A stretch of 64,000 nucleotides of DNA from Moanibacter sp965226025 (GCA_965226025.1 CBDDCD010000003.1:186001-250000), one strand, 5' to 3'. Counted from the first letter of the stretch, positions 16,273-26,349 are shown. Program-made: numbers and translations. Notes: a model not told the origin generated them from the sequence alone.

Positions 16273-18290
16273 ATATGGGCAACTCGATTCTTGCCGGCAA
16301 CTCGGCGCCCCTTGGGCCGGATGGGCTTGTAGTAGCGGGGACGGCGACTTCCCTAGGTCACAATTTCATCGGCAATGATGAGGGTTTCAATTTCATTCCG
16401 GGAACCAGTGATCAGATTGGAACCGCTGCGTCACCGATCGACCCGTTGCTGGGGCGATTGAAGGACAACGGCGGAACGACTCCGACCCATGCCCTCCTCC
16501 CTGGCAGTCCGGCCATCGATGCCGGGGATAATGATCTGGCGACGGCCGAATCGTTGAGCTTCGATCAGCGGGGTTCTCCCTTTGATCGGTTTCATAACCA
16601 ACTCTCGCTTGGCGAAGAAACGGATACCGACATCGGGGCCTATGAGGCGAATTTTCACATTTGGGACAATTTTCTGGACGAAGATGACGGCGATCTGAGT
16701 CCGGGAGATGTCTCGTTGCGCGAGGCGATCGGGTTGTGCTCGGTGGGCTGCAGGGTTCTTCCCGATCCGTCGCTCTTCGCTGGAGGGCCGATTACGGTCG
16801 TTCTCAACTTTTCTCCGGATCAGCTGGAGATCAGCCAGAACGAATTGAGCATCGAGGGACCAGGGGCCGATCTTCTGACTTTGCGTGGCTCATTCGCCGG
16901 GAGCCGAATCATTCAGGTTTTCTCGGGGAATCGAGTTAGGCTCTCCGGAATGACCTTTTTCAATGGGAACGCATCCGCCGGTGGAGCGATACTGAACAGC
17001 GGAGATCTGACAATCCGGGAATGCGACTTTGTGAACAATCTGGCGGCGGGAGGAGACGGCGGAGCGATATGGAATGACGCGGATCTTCTTTGTAACGACT
17101 GTTTCTTCACCTCAAACGACGCCGATCGGGGAGGGGCTATTTTCAATACGATCACCCCCAGCACCCTGACCCTTGTAAAATCGGACATTTCAGGGAATCA
17201 GGCGGTTCAGGATGGGGGTGGGATTTACAATGACAGTTTTGCAGCGCTCGAGGTATTCCAGAGCACCATTTCGAATAATAGAGCCGAACGCGGAGGAGGT
17301 ATATTCAATTTCATTGTCGCCAACGCGGAGATCGCCCGAAGCACGATCCACAACAACACGGCGACCCATTCTTTCGCGGGAGGAGGAGGCATCGCCAACG
17401 TCGGTGGGAATGTGGAACTAAGGAACAGCACAGTGAGCGGGAATGAAGCGACAATAGCGAGAGGAGGGGGTATCTACATCGATGGCGTCCCATCCGTTCC
17501 CGCCAATATCAACATTCGGCACTCGACAGTCACAGACAACACCGCGGAGCTCAACGGAGGTGGAATCTACGCTTCGGCGACTTTTGGAGAAGATGGTGCG
17601 GTGATTGATCTCGACCATAGTATCATCGGGGATAACAACAGCCGTACAACAGCCGAGCACGATTTGAGAACCGAGGGATTCGAAAGCCTAGACCCTATTC
17701 TGACATCGATTTTCAGCCTGATCCAGTCACCGGACGGCAATGGCATTCCCAATATAACAAACGGTAACATCGTTGGCTCGAGTCCGGATCTCGGACCATT
17801 GGCTGACAATGGAGGCGAGACTATGACGCATGCCTTGAACCCGACGAGCCCGGCCCTCGACTCCGGCAATCCGGGCATAGTGAATTTCCCGAGGCGCGAT
17901 CAGCGGGGAGTCGCACGTATCCAGGACGGCGACGGCAACCTTTCGACCATCATTGATATGGGAGCATACGAGACAACTTTGGCTGTCACGGTCGACACCG
18001 ATTCTCCGGAAGTAAACGACGACTTTTCCCCGGGCGATCTTTCGCTTCCGGAAGCATTGGGTCTCGTGGCTTCGGGCGGCACGGTGGACTTCGACCCGTC
18101 GGTTTCGAGTGGGGTCATCACGCTTACCGAACCGGACAATTTCTGGTATGGGCCGAACGGTCTTCGGCCGATTGACAAGACCGTTACGTTGGAAGGCGAT
18201 GGAGTCATCATCGAGCGGGATCCGGCGTCACCCGATTTCCGTTTTTTTATGTTCCGGGAAGTATCGGCAGCCTTGATCCGGGGACATTGA
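16161..18290 (+). CDS. giant secreted beta-helix protein, segment 2
   Basis: This continues the protein in the shifted frame; the annotated start is not a true start. It holds two choice-of-anchor Q-type blocks (around DNGGTTPTHALLPGSPAID and DNGGETMTHALNPTSPALD, each followed by DQRG...DIGAYE or DMGAYE) and polymorphic-membrane-protein-like helix turns (GGAIxN). The frame fails again near 18267: restoring one G (TCGGC to TCGGGC) gives FREVSGSLDPGTLTLRNLT and enters segment 3. The last codons (AALIRGH) are therefore artefactual. Confidence 0.7.
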   Translation: MLIGDGAQADIINSTITKNSADVLGGGVWLFTGSPSLNMGNSILAGNSAPLGPDGLVVAGTATSLGHNFIGNDEGFNFIPGTSDQIGTAASPIDPLLGRLKDNGGTTPTHALLPGSPAIDAGDNDLATAESLSFDQRGSPFDRFHNQLSLGEETDTDIGAYEANFHIWDNFLDEDDGDLSPGDVSLREAIGLCSVGCRVLPDPSLFAGGPITVVLNFSPDQLEISQNELSIEGPGADLLTLRGSFAGSRIIQVFSGNRVRLSGMTFFNGNASAGGAILNSGDLTIRECDFVNNLAAGGDGGAIWNDADLLCNDCFFTSNDADRGGAIFNTITPSTLTLVKSDISGNQAVQDGGGIYNDSFAALEVFQSTISNNRAERGGGIFNFIVANAEIARSTIHNNTATHSFAGGGGIANVGGNVELRNSTVSGNEATIARGGGIYIDGVPSVPANINIRHSTVTDNTAELNGGGIYASATFGEDGAVIDLDHSIIGDNNSRTTAEHDLRTEGFESLDPILTSIFSLIQSPDGNGIPNITNGNIVGSSPDLGPLADNGGETMTHALNPTSPALDSGNPGIVNFPRRDQRGVARIQDGDGNLSTIIDMGAYETTLAVTVDTDSPEVNDDFSPGDLSLPEALGLVASGGTVDFDPSVSSGVITLTEPDNFWYGPNGLRPIDKTVTLEGDGVIIERDPASPDFRFFMFREVSAALIRGH

Positions 18291-21200
18291 CCCTCCGAAA
18301 TCTCACCCTCCTCGGTGGATCCGCGGTCGGTGGCGATGGTGGCGCCGCCGGCGAGGATGGAGGTACCGGTGGGGGCGGCGGTGGAGCGGGACTGGGTGGC
18401 GCAATCTTCAACCAGGGTGTCTTGAACGTCGACAACGTCATCTTCGATCAAAACCAGGTCCTCGGTGGGACTGGCGGCGATGGTTTTTTCGACGCCTCTC
18501 TTGGCGGTGGAGGAGGCGGCGGTCTCGGAGGTGATGGCGGAGGGGGCGCCGAAAGCAAAGGCGGCGGCGGCGGCGGCGGCGGCGGCGATGGAGCGGATCG
18601 GAACTTTGACGATGGGGTTGTCGGCGGCGGCGGAGGCGGTTTTGAAGGCGACGACGATGCCTCTGATGGTGCGGGAATCGGCGGCGGCGGTGATGCGTTC
18701 GACGACGGCGGGACGAGCCCGAAAGGCGGTGATGGGGGCCAGGGTGATGAAGGCTTCGGAGGGGGTGGAGGCGGCGGCTTCGGAGGGGGTGACGATGGCC
18801 AGGATGGGAGCGTTGGTGGACTCGGCGGCACCGGTGGTGGAGACGGAGGTCGGAGCCCGATTACGCAGTTTTTATACGGAGTCGAGGCTGCAGAATCTGA
18901 TTGGGGCCTGCATATCATAGACCCTTCAGATGCGACTGCCTCCTTTCAGGGAGACACAGGACAGTACATGACAGGTCTGGCCTTTCATCAGGCGAATGGC
19001 CTTCTCTATGGATCGGGAGCAAATATCGGTGATCATCAGGGCTTGCTGCTGGTTGATCCATTGGCTGTGACGGCGACTCCGATCGGTTCCGGTTACGGAA
19101 TCACTAGAACTCTTGCGGACATAGCCTACGACCCGATTTCGGGGTCCCTCTATGGTTGGCAAGTACGTAGTGACGGTGATCTTCATATCATCGACGAAGT
19201 AACAGGCATTGCCACGTTGGTAGGGGATTCGGGTCTAAGTTTGACGGGCGGAAACGGGCTCGCTTTCGATGATCAGGGCACTCTCTTTCTTGCCGGCGAA
19301 GGCACGAACGGTTTACTCCGCACGATCGATAAAACGACAGGGTTACCAATCCGAAGCGTGGCTCTAACAGGTATCGTCAGTGGGCATCAAAATATCAACT
19401 CCCTCGCATTCAAGGATGGCCTGCTCTACGGGGTCATGAAGTCGGACCTCATATTGATCTCGATCGATCCGGCGACCGGCCAGATTACGCCGATCGGACC
19501 GATTACCCCATTCCAGGACATCGACGGAATCGAATTTGTCCCTGTGGGTGCTTCCGGAGATACAGGCGGCGGCGGCGCTTTTGGCGGCGGCGGAGCTGGT
19601 GGAGATTTCGGTGGCGGCGGTGGAGTCGGCGGCGGCGGCGGTGGCGGGACCGGTTCCGGCGGCGGTGGAGGCTTTGGCGGCGGCGGTGGAGGCGGCCAAC
19701 CCGGAGGTGACGGCGGCTTTGGCGGCGGCGGGGGCGGCGGCAACAGTCCCGGTCTCGGTGGTTTCGGAGGTGGTGACGGCGCTTCCGCCAATGGTGATGG
19801 TGGCGCAGCCGGCGGGGCGGGTGGCGCGCTGGGCGGGGCGATTTTCGTCCATACCGGAACAGCGACAATTGTCGGAAGCAGCTTTTTCAATAATCAAGCA
19901 TTCGGTGGAACCGGCGGCGACGGCGAACCTCCGGGTGACGGTGGTTTCGGCGGCGATGGATTAGGCGGGGCTATATTCTTAGATACAGGTGGTAGCCTTG
20001 ATCTTTCCGAGAGCGAATTTGACGGCAACGACTCCAGCGGAGGATTCGGAGGGTTCAGTAGTAGCGTGCAGCAAGCTCCCGGTGAAGGGAAGGGAGGGGC
20101 GCTCTACGTCCGAGACGGCGCTTCCGTTACCACAGGAAGTGGGCTGAGTTACTCGAGCAACAGCGCCTCCGATCCGGGTGGGACCATCAACGATAACGAT
20201 GATACTTTTGGATTAGTAGGACCGTCTCTCACCGTAACGACACCGGATGACGATGACACCGGTGATCTAAGCTTTGGCGATCTCTCCCTCCGGGAGGCGA
20301 TCAATAATGCACGCGATTTTTCAACTATCGATTTTGATCCTTCGCTTTATTTTGGCGGACCCACCACCATCGATATGAACAGTGGGTTGGGAAGAATGGA
20401 TATTCAAAGCGACCAACTTGCAATCCAAGGTCCTGGAGCGAGTATCCTGGCAGTGGATGGCCTCGACCTTTCGGGTATCTTCTCAGTTCCGTTTGGATTT
20501 ACGGTGCATTTCTTCGATCTTACCTTGACCAGCGGAAAGGACGCGACGGGCGGCGCGATCAGCAACCTCAGAACACTGTTCATGACCCGATGCGACCTCA
20601 TCAACAACGAGGCGACCGATTCCGAAGGAGGTGCGATCGAGAGTTTTGGAAGCGTTGACGCGACGGAATGTGACTTCGTCAACAATACCGCCAAACAGGG
20701 AGGAGCGATTCTTAACGCATCCGCTTTCACCTTGTCGTTAACGGACTGCACTCTTAGCGGCAACACGGCGGATGAGGGAGGAGCCATTTATAATTCCTTA
20801 GGCACCATGAACATGACCGGCTGCACGCTGTCGGGCAATACTGCTTCTTTGCAAGGAGGAGGCATTTTCAACGATTCGAGTGATTCGGAGATCGTGAACA
20901 GTACAATTAGTGGAAACGAGGCTCTCGACGGAAGCGGAGGGGGCATTTACAGTGATGGTAGCTTTTCCGATTCAAGTATGATACTGACCAACAGCACCGT
21001 AGCGGACAACAGAGCGCTAGATGGAGGCGGAGGCGTCTACAATATCGCGAGCGGTGTCCTCACAAACGCCGACTTGACGCTGAATAATACGATTGTCGGC
21101 GATAACAGTAGTACTAACACTGACGAAGAGGATGTGGACAATCTGGATGGCGCGGTAGTCGCCTTCAACAGCTTGATCGAATTTGCCGGAACGCATGGAT

Positions 21201-22261
21201 TAGTCAATGGAGTGGATGGCAACATTGTGGGAAGCGATCCATTGCTCGGTCCGTTGGGAAACAACGGAGGTCTGACCGATACGCATTCACTACTTCCCCT
21301 CAGTCCCGTGGTCGACTCAGGGGATAACTCGCTCGTCGATCCCGGCACGACTACGGATCAAAGAGGTCCCGGGTTCGATCGGATTGTCGACGGAGACGGC
21401 GATTTATCGGCAACCGTCGACATGGGCGCCTTCGAGTCGCCCGAACCGGCCGATCTGGAGTTGACCAAGACGACCACATCCGGCGAATTCGACGCCGGAG
21501 GGACATTCGTCTATACGATAACATTGACCAACCAGGGACCGGCCGATACCTCCGGTGTAACCGTGGTCGATTTCTTATCTGGAAACCTGATCTTGACGGA
21601 CAACAGTCCGAGCCAGGGCACCTACACCGAGGGGACCGGAACCTGGGACGTGGGCGACATGGCCTCCGGAGAGACCGCAGTCCTGACTCTGACGGTCACG
21701 GGTATCGATCCGTTCGGAGGATTCCAAGTGGACAATACCGCCGAGGTGACTGCATCCGATACTTTCGACTTCGATTCCACTCCAGGAAACGCGATCGGGG
21801 GAGAGGACGACCAAGAGACCGTGGTCCTTTACATTCGGTCCGGGTTGGAGACGTGGCGGCTTGTCTACTTCGATCCGGCGGATCTACAGGACCCGACCAA
21901 GGAAGCGACCCTTTGGGGCAACGGGGCCGATCCGGACTTTGAGGGCATTAAAAACCTCTGGGAGTACTTCATGGGATTGAATCCCTTGTTCAATGACGGG
22001 GCGGGGCCGGAGGTGTTCAACGCCTTCCTGGTTAACGGTGATTTGGTCGTCTCCTATCGAAAGTCGAATGACACGGCCCTTTACTCCTTCGAAATCGTCG
22101 AGTGTACGACCGACCTGGCCGGATTCTCAGGCTGTGGCGGCAGCCCCACCGTCGTTCAGGATAATGGCGACCATTCAATTATCGAAGTGGCGATTCCATT
22201 GAGCGGCGAGGAGATCCTGTTGGTTCGACTGCGCATCGTTGAGGGGATTTCCGAACCATAG
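18287..22261 (+). CDS. giant secreted beta-helix protein, segment 3 with Gly-rich regions and C-terminal module
   Basis: 1324 residues. In order: a Gly-rich region (about 8-190), a ~230-residue beta-propeller-like insert (about 195-430, with repeated LLYG, SLYG and DIAYDP), a second Gly-rich region (about 430-525), beta-helix repeats (GGAIxN), a choice-of-anchor Q block, a DUF11-like domain (about 1064-1160, LTKTTTSGEFDAGGTFVYTI) and a C-terminal module with LWEYFMGLNPL. The last motif resembles C-terminal regions of verrucomicrobial secreted proteins. Together with the two upstream segments this would make one protein of ~2450 residues. Confidence 0.72.
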   Translation: MTLRNLTLLGGSAVGGDGGAAGEDGGTGGGGGGAGLGGAIFNQGVLNVDNVIFDQNQVLGGTGGDGFFDASLGGGGGGGLGGDGGGGAESKGGGGGGGGGDGADRNFDDGVVGGGGGGFEGDDDASDGAGIGGGGDAFDDGGTSPKGGDGGQGDEGFGGGGGGGFGGGDDGQDGSVGGLGGTGGGDGGRSPITQFLYGVEAAESDWGLHIIDPSDATASFQGDTGQYMTGLAFHQANGLLYGSGANIGDHQGLLLVDPLAVTATPIGSGYGITRTLADIAYDPISGSLYGWQVRSDGDLHIIDEVTGIATLVGDSGLSLTGGNGLAFDDQGTLFLAGEGTNGLLRTIDKTTGLPIRSVALTGIVSGHQNINSLAFKDGLLYGVMKSDLILISIDPATGQITPIGPITPFQDIDGIEFVPVGASGDTGGGGAFGGGGAGGDFGGGGGVGGGGGGGTGSGGGGGFGGGGGGGQPGGDGGFGGGGGGGNSPGLGGFGGGDGASANGDGGAAGGAGGALGGAIFVHTGTATIVGSSFFNNQAFGGTGGDGEPPGDGGFGGDGLGGAIFLDTGGSLDLSESEFDGNDSSGGFGGFSSSVQQAPGEGKGGALYVRDGASVTTGSGLSYSSNSASDPGGTINDNDDTFGLVGPSLTVTTPDDDDTGDLSFGDLSLREAINNARDFSTIDFDPSLYFGGPTTIDMNSGLGRMDIQSDQLAIQGPGASILAVDGLDLSGIFSVPFGFTVHFFDLTLTSGKDATGGAISNLRTLFMTRCDLINNEATDSEGGAIESFGSVDATECDFVNNTAKQGGAILNASAFTLSLTDCTLSGNTADEGGAIYNSLGTMNMTGCTLSGNTASLQGGGIFNDSSDSEIVNSTISGNEALDGSGGGIYSDGSFSDSSMILTNSTVADNRALDGGGGVYNIASGVLTNADLTLNNTIVGDNSSTNTDEEDVDNLDGAVVAFNSLIEFAGTHGLVNGVDGNIVGSDPLLGPLGNNGGLTDTHSLLPLSPVVDSGDNSLVDPGTTTDQRGPGFDRIVDGDGDLSATVDMGAFESPEPADLELTKTTTSGEFDAGGTFVYTITLTNQGPADTSGVTVVDFLSGNLILTDNSPSQGTYTEGTGTWDVGDMASGETAVLTLTVTGIDPFGGFQVDNTAEVTASDTFDFDSTPGNAIGGEDDQETVVLYIRSGLETWRLVYFDPADLQDPTKEATLWGNGADPDFEGIKNLWEYFMGLNPLFNDGAGPEVFNAFLVNGDLVVSYRKSNDTALYSFEIVECTTDLAGFSGCGGSPTVVQDNGDHSIIEVAIPLSGEEILLVRLRIVEGISEP
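18300..18860 (+). repeat. Gly-codon low-complexity tract 1
   Basis: GGCGGC/GGTGG-rich coding sequence for poly-Gly/Asp, including an uninterrupted GGC run near 18560-18585. A similar tract lies at about 19560-19840. The two flank the propeller-like insert. Such tracts are prone to slippage. Confidence 0.7.
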
Positions 22262-22285
22262 TGCTCGTGGTATTGCGCTATTGCT

Positions 22286-22364
22286 CTTCGTCGCGAGCTT
22301 TGCCGTGAGCTTTATCGGACTTGCCTCTGGAACTTGGTCGTAAGCATCGTCGTCAGCTTAATCG
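22286..22364. repeat. GTCGCGAGCTT element, copy 3 (tandem arms)
   Basis: CTTCGTCGCGAGCTTTGCCG and, about 45 bases on, CTTGGTCGTAAGCATCGTCG are direct-oriented variants of the arm seen at 7.3 and 9.0 kb. No inverted partner is obvious. The gap 22262-22733 shows no credible gene. Confidence 0.45.
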
Positions 22365-22733
22365 GGAGGATCGCGATTTGACAATCCCAACTCCGCCAGT
22401 ATGGACTTTCATGGCGTAATCGATAGAGGATAGCATTGTCGGAAGCGAAGGAGCGTCGCCATTAGGCGGGGCAAGATCCGGCCGTATCTCATATCTGGCC
22501 AATGTCTCCGACCCGATCGATTGCGGATTCGCCGCGGACGATGGGAAAAGTGAGGGAGCCGTTTGAAACATCAATAGGTGGCAGCTGTTTCTACATGTGC
22601 TACAACGGTGCGGCCGAGATGTTTCCATTTCATTCGATCCGGTTCCTCCTTTTCCCGGACGCGAATTTGTGCGAATTTTTGAAGAGTTCGCGCCTCTTAT
22701 GTTGGTGTTGCTTGAACATAAACTGAGCTAGGG

Positions 22734-24434
22734 ATGGAAAGAGGAAGGAATTCAGAGGGAGCCAAGAAAAGAAAGATCATCCACTGGAACCCGGACGGTG
22801 ATTCGAGGCAGGACGCCACCCCCGATAAGAAGCGTAACAGAGGGCCGTTGTTTGCCTTCGTCGGTGTGCTTCTGTTGTTACTCTCCTTGGCGGCGATTTT
22901 TGGCGCGCGAAAGTACCTTGGATTGGGAGAAGAGAACCGTGGCCCGGAAATAACTGATACAGAAGGTCTTGATCCTTATTCAGACCTCGATTATGTCAGT
23001 CGGGAGCGGGTCTTGAGAACGAGAGCGGCGGTTCGACTGGAGATTTCAGTGATTCGCAAAACCACCGATGACCACCCGAAACTGATTGAGAGTCTGGTCA
23101 TGATTGAGACGGCTTTTGACGAGGGAAATCGGCGGCTGGCATCGACCGCTTACCGCGAGGCGATGGCCAAATTCGACGAGGTGGAGGAGATGGTGGAGGA
23201 GATGAAGGATTTCATCTCCATGAAAGAGAAGGCGAGAGAAGCTTACGATGGGTTTCTTTCTGCGATTGAGAACGATGAGGAATTGAGGACTCATGCACCT
23301 TATGAATACGAAAAAGCGGTTGCCTACGGAAACGACGGAACGGTGCGTTTCGAAAATGGGGAATTCGCCGGTGCCGTTCTCGCTTTCAGGAGTGCTCTGA
23401 ATGCCTTGGTGGAAGTTGAGGATGCGGCTAATCTCTTCATCGCGGATAGTGAGATCCAAGGAAAGATCGCTTTTTCCAGGGGAAACAAGGCGGTGGCAAA
23501 ACAGATTTTCAGGGAGATTCTCGAACTTCAACCGGACAACGAGCTGGCCAAACGCAATCTGGAACGAGCCCGAACCATCGACATTTTGGTACCGCTCCTT
23601 GCCGAGGCCAAAAAACTGGAGAAAGGAGGGGATTTGGAGGAGGCCCTGAATTCCTTTGTAAAAGCTTTCGAAGTCGATGCCAGATCCGCACGTGCGCAGC
23701 AGGGCGTGACGCGCCTAAAGAAAAGAATCGAGAAGAATAAGTATGAGAATTTCGTCTCGGTAGCGAAAGCAGCGGAGGAGCAGGAGGATTGGGACACCGC
23801 AATCGCCGCTCTGGAAGAGGCGACGGAGGCTTTTCCCGATAAGGAGGAGTTTTCCGAGGGGCTCACGCGTGTTCGGGAACAGGGGCGTTTGGCAAATGTT
23901 GAAGACGGAATGAGTAGAGGTTTGTCCTTCGAGAGGAATTACGAATGGACTCAGGCACGCGATGCCTTCATCGAGGTCCTCGATATTGACACAGGAAACG
24001 AAGAGGCGACGAAAGGTCTCCTTCGTACGGGCAACCTTATTCGAGTTCTATTGCGCTATGACAAGCTCCTGGAACAGGCTCAGGAACTGGCCAACCGGGG
24101 AGAGTTTCAGAAGGCGATTCGGGTCTTCAACGAAGGAATGTCGATCAAACCCTCCTACCTCGCTCTCGAGGAGAATAGCAGGAATCTGCAGAATATGTTG
24201 CGTAAGCAGTCGAAGCCGGTCTCGGTCAATTTTGTCTCGGACGGCAAGACTTGGGTCTCTATCGCCGGTTTCGAGATGTTGGGAAAATTTGAAAATCGGA
24301 CGGCGCGCATATACCCGGGGAATTACCGAGTGCGGGGTAGACGAAAGGGTTATCGTGATGTAGTGTTGGAGGTCAGGGTCCGTAATGGGCGCGATCTTGG
24401 CTTGGTAAAGGTTATCTGCTATCAGCGGTCTTGA
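22734..24434 (+). CDS. membrane-anchored TPR protein with C-terminal PEGA-like domain
   Basis: 566 residues. A cytoplasmic basic N-terminus (1-42) is followed by one membrane helix (about 43-60, LFAFVGVLLLLLSLAAIFGA). Helical repeats with TPR character then run from about 80 to 490 (for example AKQIFREILELQPDNELAKRN and ALNSFVKAFEVDARSA). The last ~65 residues are beta-rich (VSIAGFEMLGKF...RIYPGNYRVRGRRKGY), like a PEGA surface-layer-type domain. It is likely a scaffold exposed outside the cytoplasmic membrane. It leads a plus-strand run with the two exported Gln-rich proteins and converges with the VWA/ExbB operon. Confidence 0.75.
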   Translation: MERGRNSEGAKKRKIIHWNPDGDSRQDATPDKKRNRGPLFAFVGVLLLLLSLAAIFGARKYLGLGEENRGPEITDTEGLDPYSDLDYVSRERVLRTRAAVRLEISVIRKTTDDHPKLIESLVMIETAFDEGNRRLASTAYREAMAKFDEVEEMVEEMKDFISMKEKAREAYDGFLSAIENDEELRTHAPYEYEKAVAYGNDGTVRFENGEFAGAVLAFRSALNALVEVEDAANLFIADSEIQGKIAFSRGNKAVAKQIFREILELQPDNELAKRNLERARTIDILVPLLAEAKKLEKGGDLEEALNSFVKAFEVDARSARAQQGVTRLKKRIEKNKYENFVSVAKAAEEQEDWDTAIAALEEATEAFPDKEEFSEGLTRVREQGRLANVEDGMSRGLSFERNYEWTQARDAFIEVLDIDTGNEEATKGLLRTGNLIRVLLRYDKLLEQAQELANRGEFQKAIRVFNEGMSIKPSYLALEENSRNLQNMLRKQSKPVSVNFVSDGKTWVSIAGFEMLGKFENRTARIYPGNYRVRGRRKGYRDVVLEVRVRNGRDLGLVKVICYQRS

Positions 24435-24476
24435 GAGAGAAGAGTCATTGAAACTAACTGTGAGGAAAAAGGTAGG

Positions 24477-25214
24477 ATGAAAATAACACACGGAATTTGC
24501 CGAGCCGCTGGGATATTTTCCGGGGCACTGCTGCTCATGGGTAGCGCGGTCCAACTTGGAGCGGTTCCCGATCCCGAAATTTTCGACGGCTCCGGGTATG
24601 GAGAGGAGAGCACAAAGCGCTACTCCATTCAGAAGGTACTCGATATGATAAAGGTCAACGCTCCGATACCAAAAATGCCTCGCTCTGGCGGCAAACAGTC
24701 GGGTCAGCAGGGACCTTACGCTCAAAAGGGTGGCACTGGCCAGGGGGGGCTCGGCCAGGAACAAGGCGCGGGAACCGGCAGGCAAGGTGATCCGAATGAG
24801 GTGGGCATGGGCTCGAAGCAAGAGGAGATCGATCCCAACGCCCATGGGGAAGCCATTGGTGGAGAGCTTTCCGAAGTTGATCAGAAAGCGCTGGAAGCGG
24901 CCCAGAATGCCAGTAACCAAAGCTCGCGGAGCCAACAAAGCCGGCAGGGTCAGCAGGGCCAACAAGGCCGACAGGGTGAGATGAAAGGGATGGCCGGAAT
25001 GCAGGGCGCCAACAGCGTCACGCTTGGTTCAAAAGAGGAGATGATCGATGTGGCGCAGCAAGCGGGTAGCCAGGAAGGTATTGATGAAGGCGCTGATGAA
25101 GGGGCGGTTGGTAGCGACGAGATGCTGGACAGCAAGGGCCCGGAGATGCGTGGCAAAAACAAGGGGCGGTCTGTCGGAGTCGAAACCGGGCAGTCAATTC
25201 CAACTGATTTGTAA
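24477..25214 (+). CDS. exported Gln/Gly-rich low-complexity protein
   Basis: 245 residues: signal peptide (about 1-29), a short ordered segment (YSIQKVLDMIKVNAPIPKMP), then Gly/Gln-rich sequence with GQQG repeats and two related acidic blocks (GSKQEEIDPNAHGEAIG and GSKEEMIDVAQQAG). No known family. GAGG upstream of the ATG gives a ribosome site. It lies 42 bp after the TPR gene and 17 bp before the next Gln-rich gene, so one transcript is likely. A role as a disordered periplasmic or surface partner of the TPR protein is inferred. Confidence 0.72.
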   Translation: MKITHGICRAAGIFSGALLLMGSAVQLGAVPDPEIFDGSGYGEESTKRYSIQKVLDMIKVNAPIPKMPRSGGKQSGQQGPYAQKGGTGQGGLGQEQGAGTGRQGDPNEVGMGSKQEEIDPNAHGEAIGGELSEVDQKALEAAQNASNQSSRSQQSRQGQQGQQGRQGEMKGMAGMQGANSVTLGSKEEMIDVAQQAGSQEGIDEGADEGAVGSDEMLDSKGPEMRGKNKGRSVGVETGQSIPTDL

Positions 25215-25231
25215 GATTGAGAGGAACCAGC

Positions 25232-26257
25232 ATGAAAATTTCAACCAAACACTTTCGGTTCATTATCAGCTTATTCCTAATTTCCGGAATACCGGCGTTA
25301 GTTGTCGGTAGATCGGTTATCCTGCCGGTCGAAGCAATCGAAGACTCCGCCTCCATGAGGGCTGAGGAATTTGAGGAAGCCTACCCGGGAATCGATGTCA
25401 CCGGCTACATTCCTGATGAAGAGGGATACTATATCAAATACACTCATGAGAATCTGAGCTACTATTTCGGACCCGTCGATACATATATTGAGGCGGTACT
25501 GTGGAAGGATAAGCTCGAAGCAGTGGTCGACGATGTGATTTCTGTGCGCCTAACCCTGCAAAACAGCGAACTGTCCATCTATCATTTCGATCATGAGATG
25601 TTACAGGCGGCCCAAGCTGAAATGGAGAGAAGACAGCAACAGGGCGGAGGGGGCGACCAAGGCGGCCCCGTCATGGTCAAGGGAACTACCGGCGCTTCCT
25701 CTCAAGGACAAAGTGCTGAGCAAGGGGGCGCCAAACAAGGTTCCCTCGAACAGGAAGGTCTTTTCGGTCAGCAGGGTTCATCCGGCCAGTCCAACGGCCA
25801 GTCGCAAGGGCAGGCCATCGGTGGTAGCGGTCAGGAAGTAATCATCGTCGAGGAGAATTCCGGTCAACAGCAGGGAGGAGAGTCAGGACTTTTTGGTAAG
25901 ACCGCCGAGGAGATGGGTCAGATGGCGGATCAGCAAGGTCAACAGGGCGGGCAACAAGGCCAGCAAGGCATGCAAAAGGGCCAGCAGGGTCAGCAAGGTC
26001 AGCAAGGCCAGCAGGGTCAACAGACGATGACAGGGCGGCAGCAGAGTCAATCGGGCCAGCAGGGTCGGCCAAGAATCCAGTTCGGCCAGCGAAGCCCCCA
26101 ATCTTCAAGCAGCCAGAGCAGCCGAAATAGTCGGAGCAGTCAAAGCAGCAGCAGTCAGAGCAGCAGTAGCTCGAGCAGTGGTTCCCCTTCCTCCGGGCAA
26201 CCTTCGAGGAGAAGCCCGAACTGGTGGGAGATGATCCGGTCGATCTTTGGGCGATAG
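25232..26257 (+). CDS. exported protein with ordered N-terminus and Gln/Gly/Ser-rich tail
   Basis: 341 residues from the ATG at 25232, preceded by GAGAGGAA; the frame is open 5 codons further upstream without a ribosome site. Signal peptide about 1-25. Residues 30-130 look folded (YPGIDVTGYIPDEEGYYIKY, LSYYFGPVDTYIEAVLWKDK). From about 135 the chain is GQQGQQG repeats, then a Ser/Arg-rich tail and WWEMIRSIFGR. Family unknown. The composition matches the preceding protein, suggesting a functional pair. Confidence 0.72.
   Translation: MKISTKHFRFIISLFLISGIPALVVGRSVILPVEAIEDSASMRAEEFEEAYPGIDVTGYIPDEEGYYIKYTHENLSYYFGPVDTYIEAVLWKDKLEAVVDDVISVRLTLQNSELSIYHFDHEMLQAAQAEMERRQQQGGGGDQGGPVMVKGTTGASSQGQSAEQGGAKQGSLEQEGLFGQQGSSGQSNGQSQGQAIGGSGQEVIIVEENSGQQQGGESGLFGKTAEEMGQMADQQGQQGGQQGQQGMQKGQQGQQGQQGQQGQQTMTGRQQSQSGQQGRPRIQFGQRSPQSSSSQSSRNSRSSQSSSSQSSSSSSSGSPSSGQPSRRSPNWWEMIRSIFGR
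25640..26080 (+). repeat. CAG/CAA-rich tandem coding repeat
   Basis: Nine-base units of the type CAGCAAGGT (Gln-Gln-Gly) are repeated with variation, densest at about 25925-26065. They could change length by slippage. Confidence 0.7.
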
Positions 26258-26349
26258 AAGCCCGGTTTTAGTTGCCCGCAGTCTCGCGACCACCGGACGA
26301 AGCGCTCCATTTGGTTGTACGGGTTCCGAATATCCGTGGCGAAAGCGGG

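Noticed and set aside
18448..19964. Pro- or Ala-rich ORFs on either strand across the Gly tracts
   Set aside because: They are products of GGC/GGT repeats read in other frames and have no independent features.
25640..26080. Possible CRISPR array in the CAG/CAA repeats
   Set aside because: The units are 9 bp, coding and without spacers; no cas genes are present.
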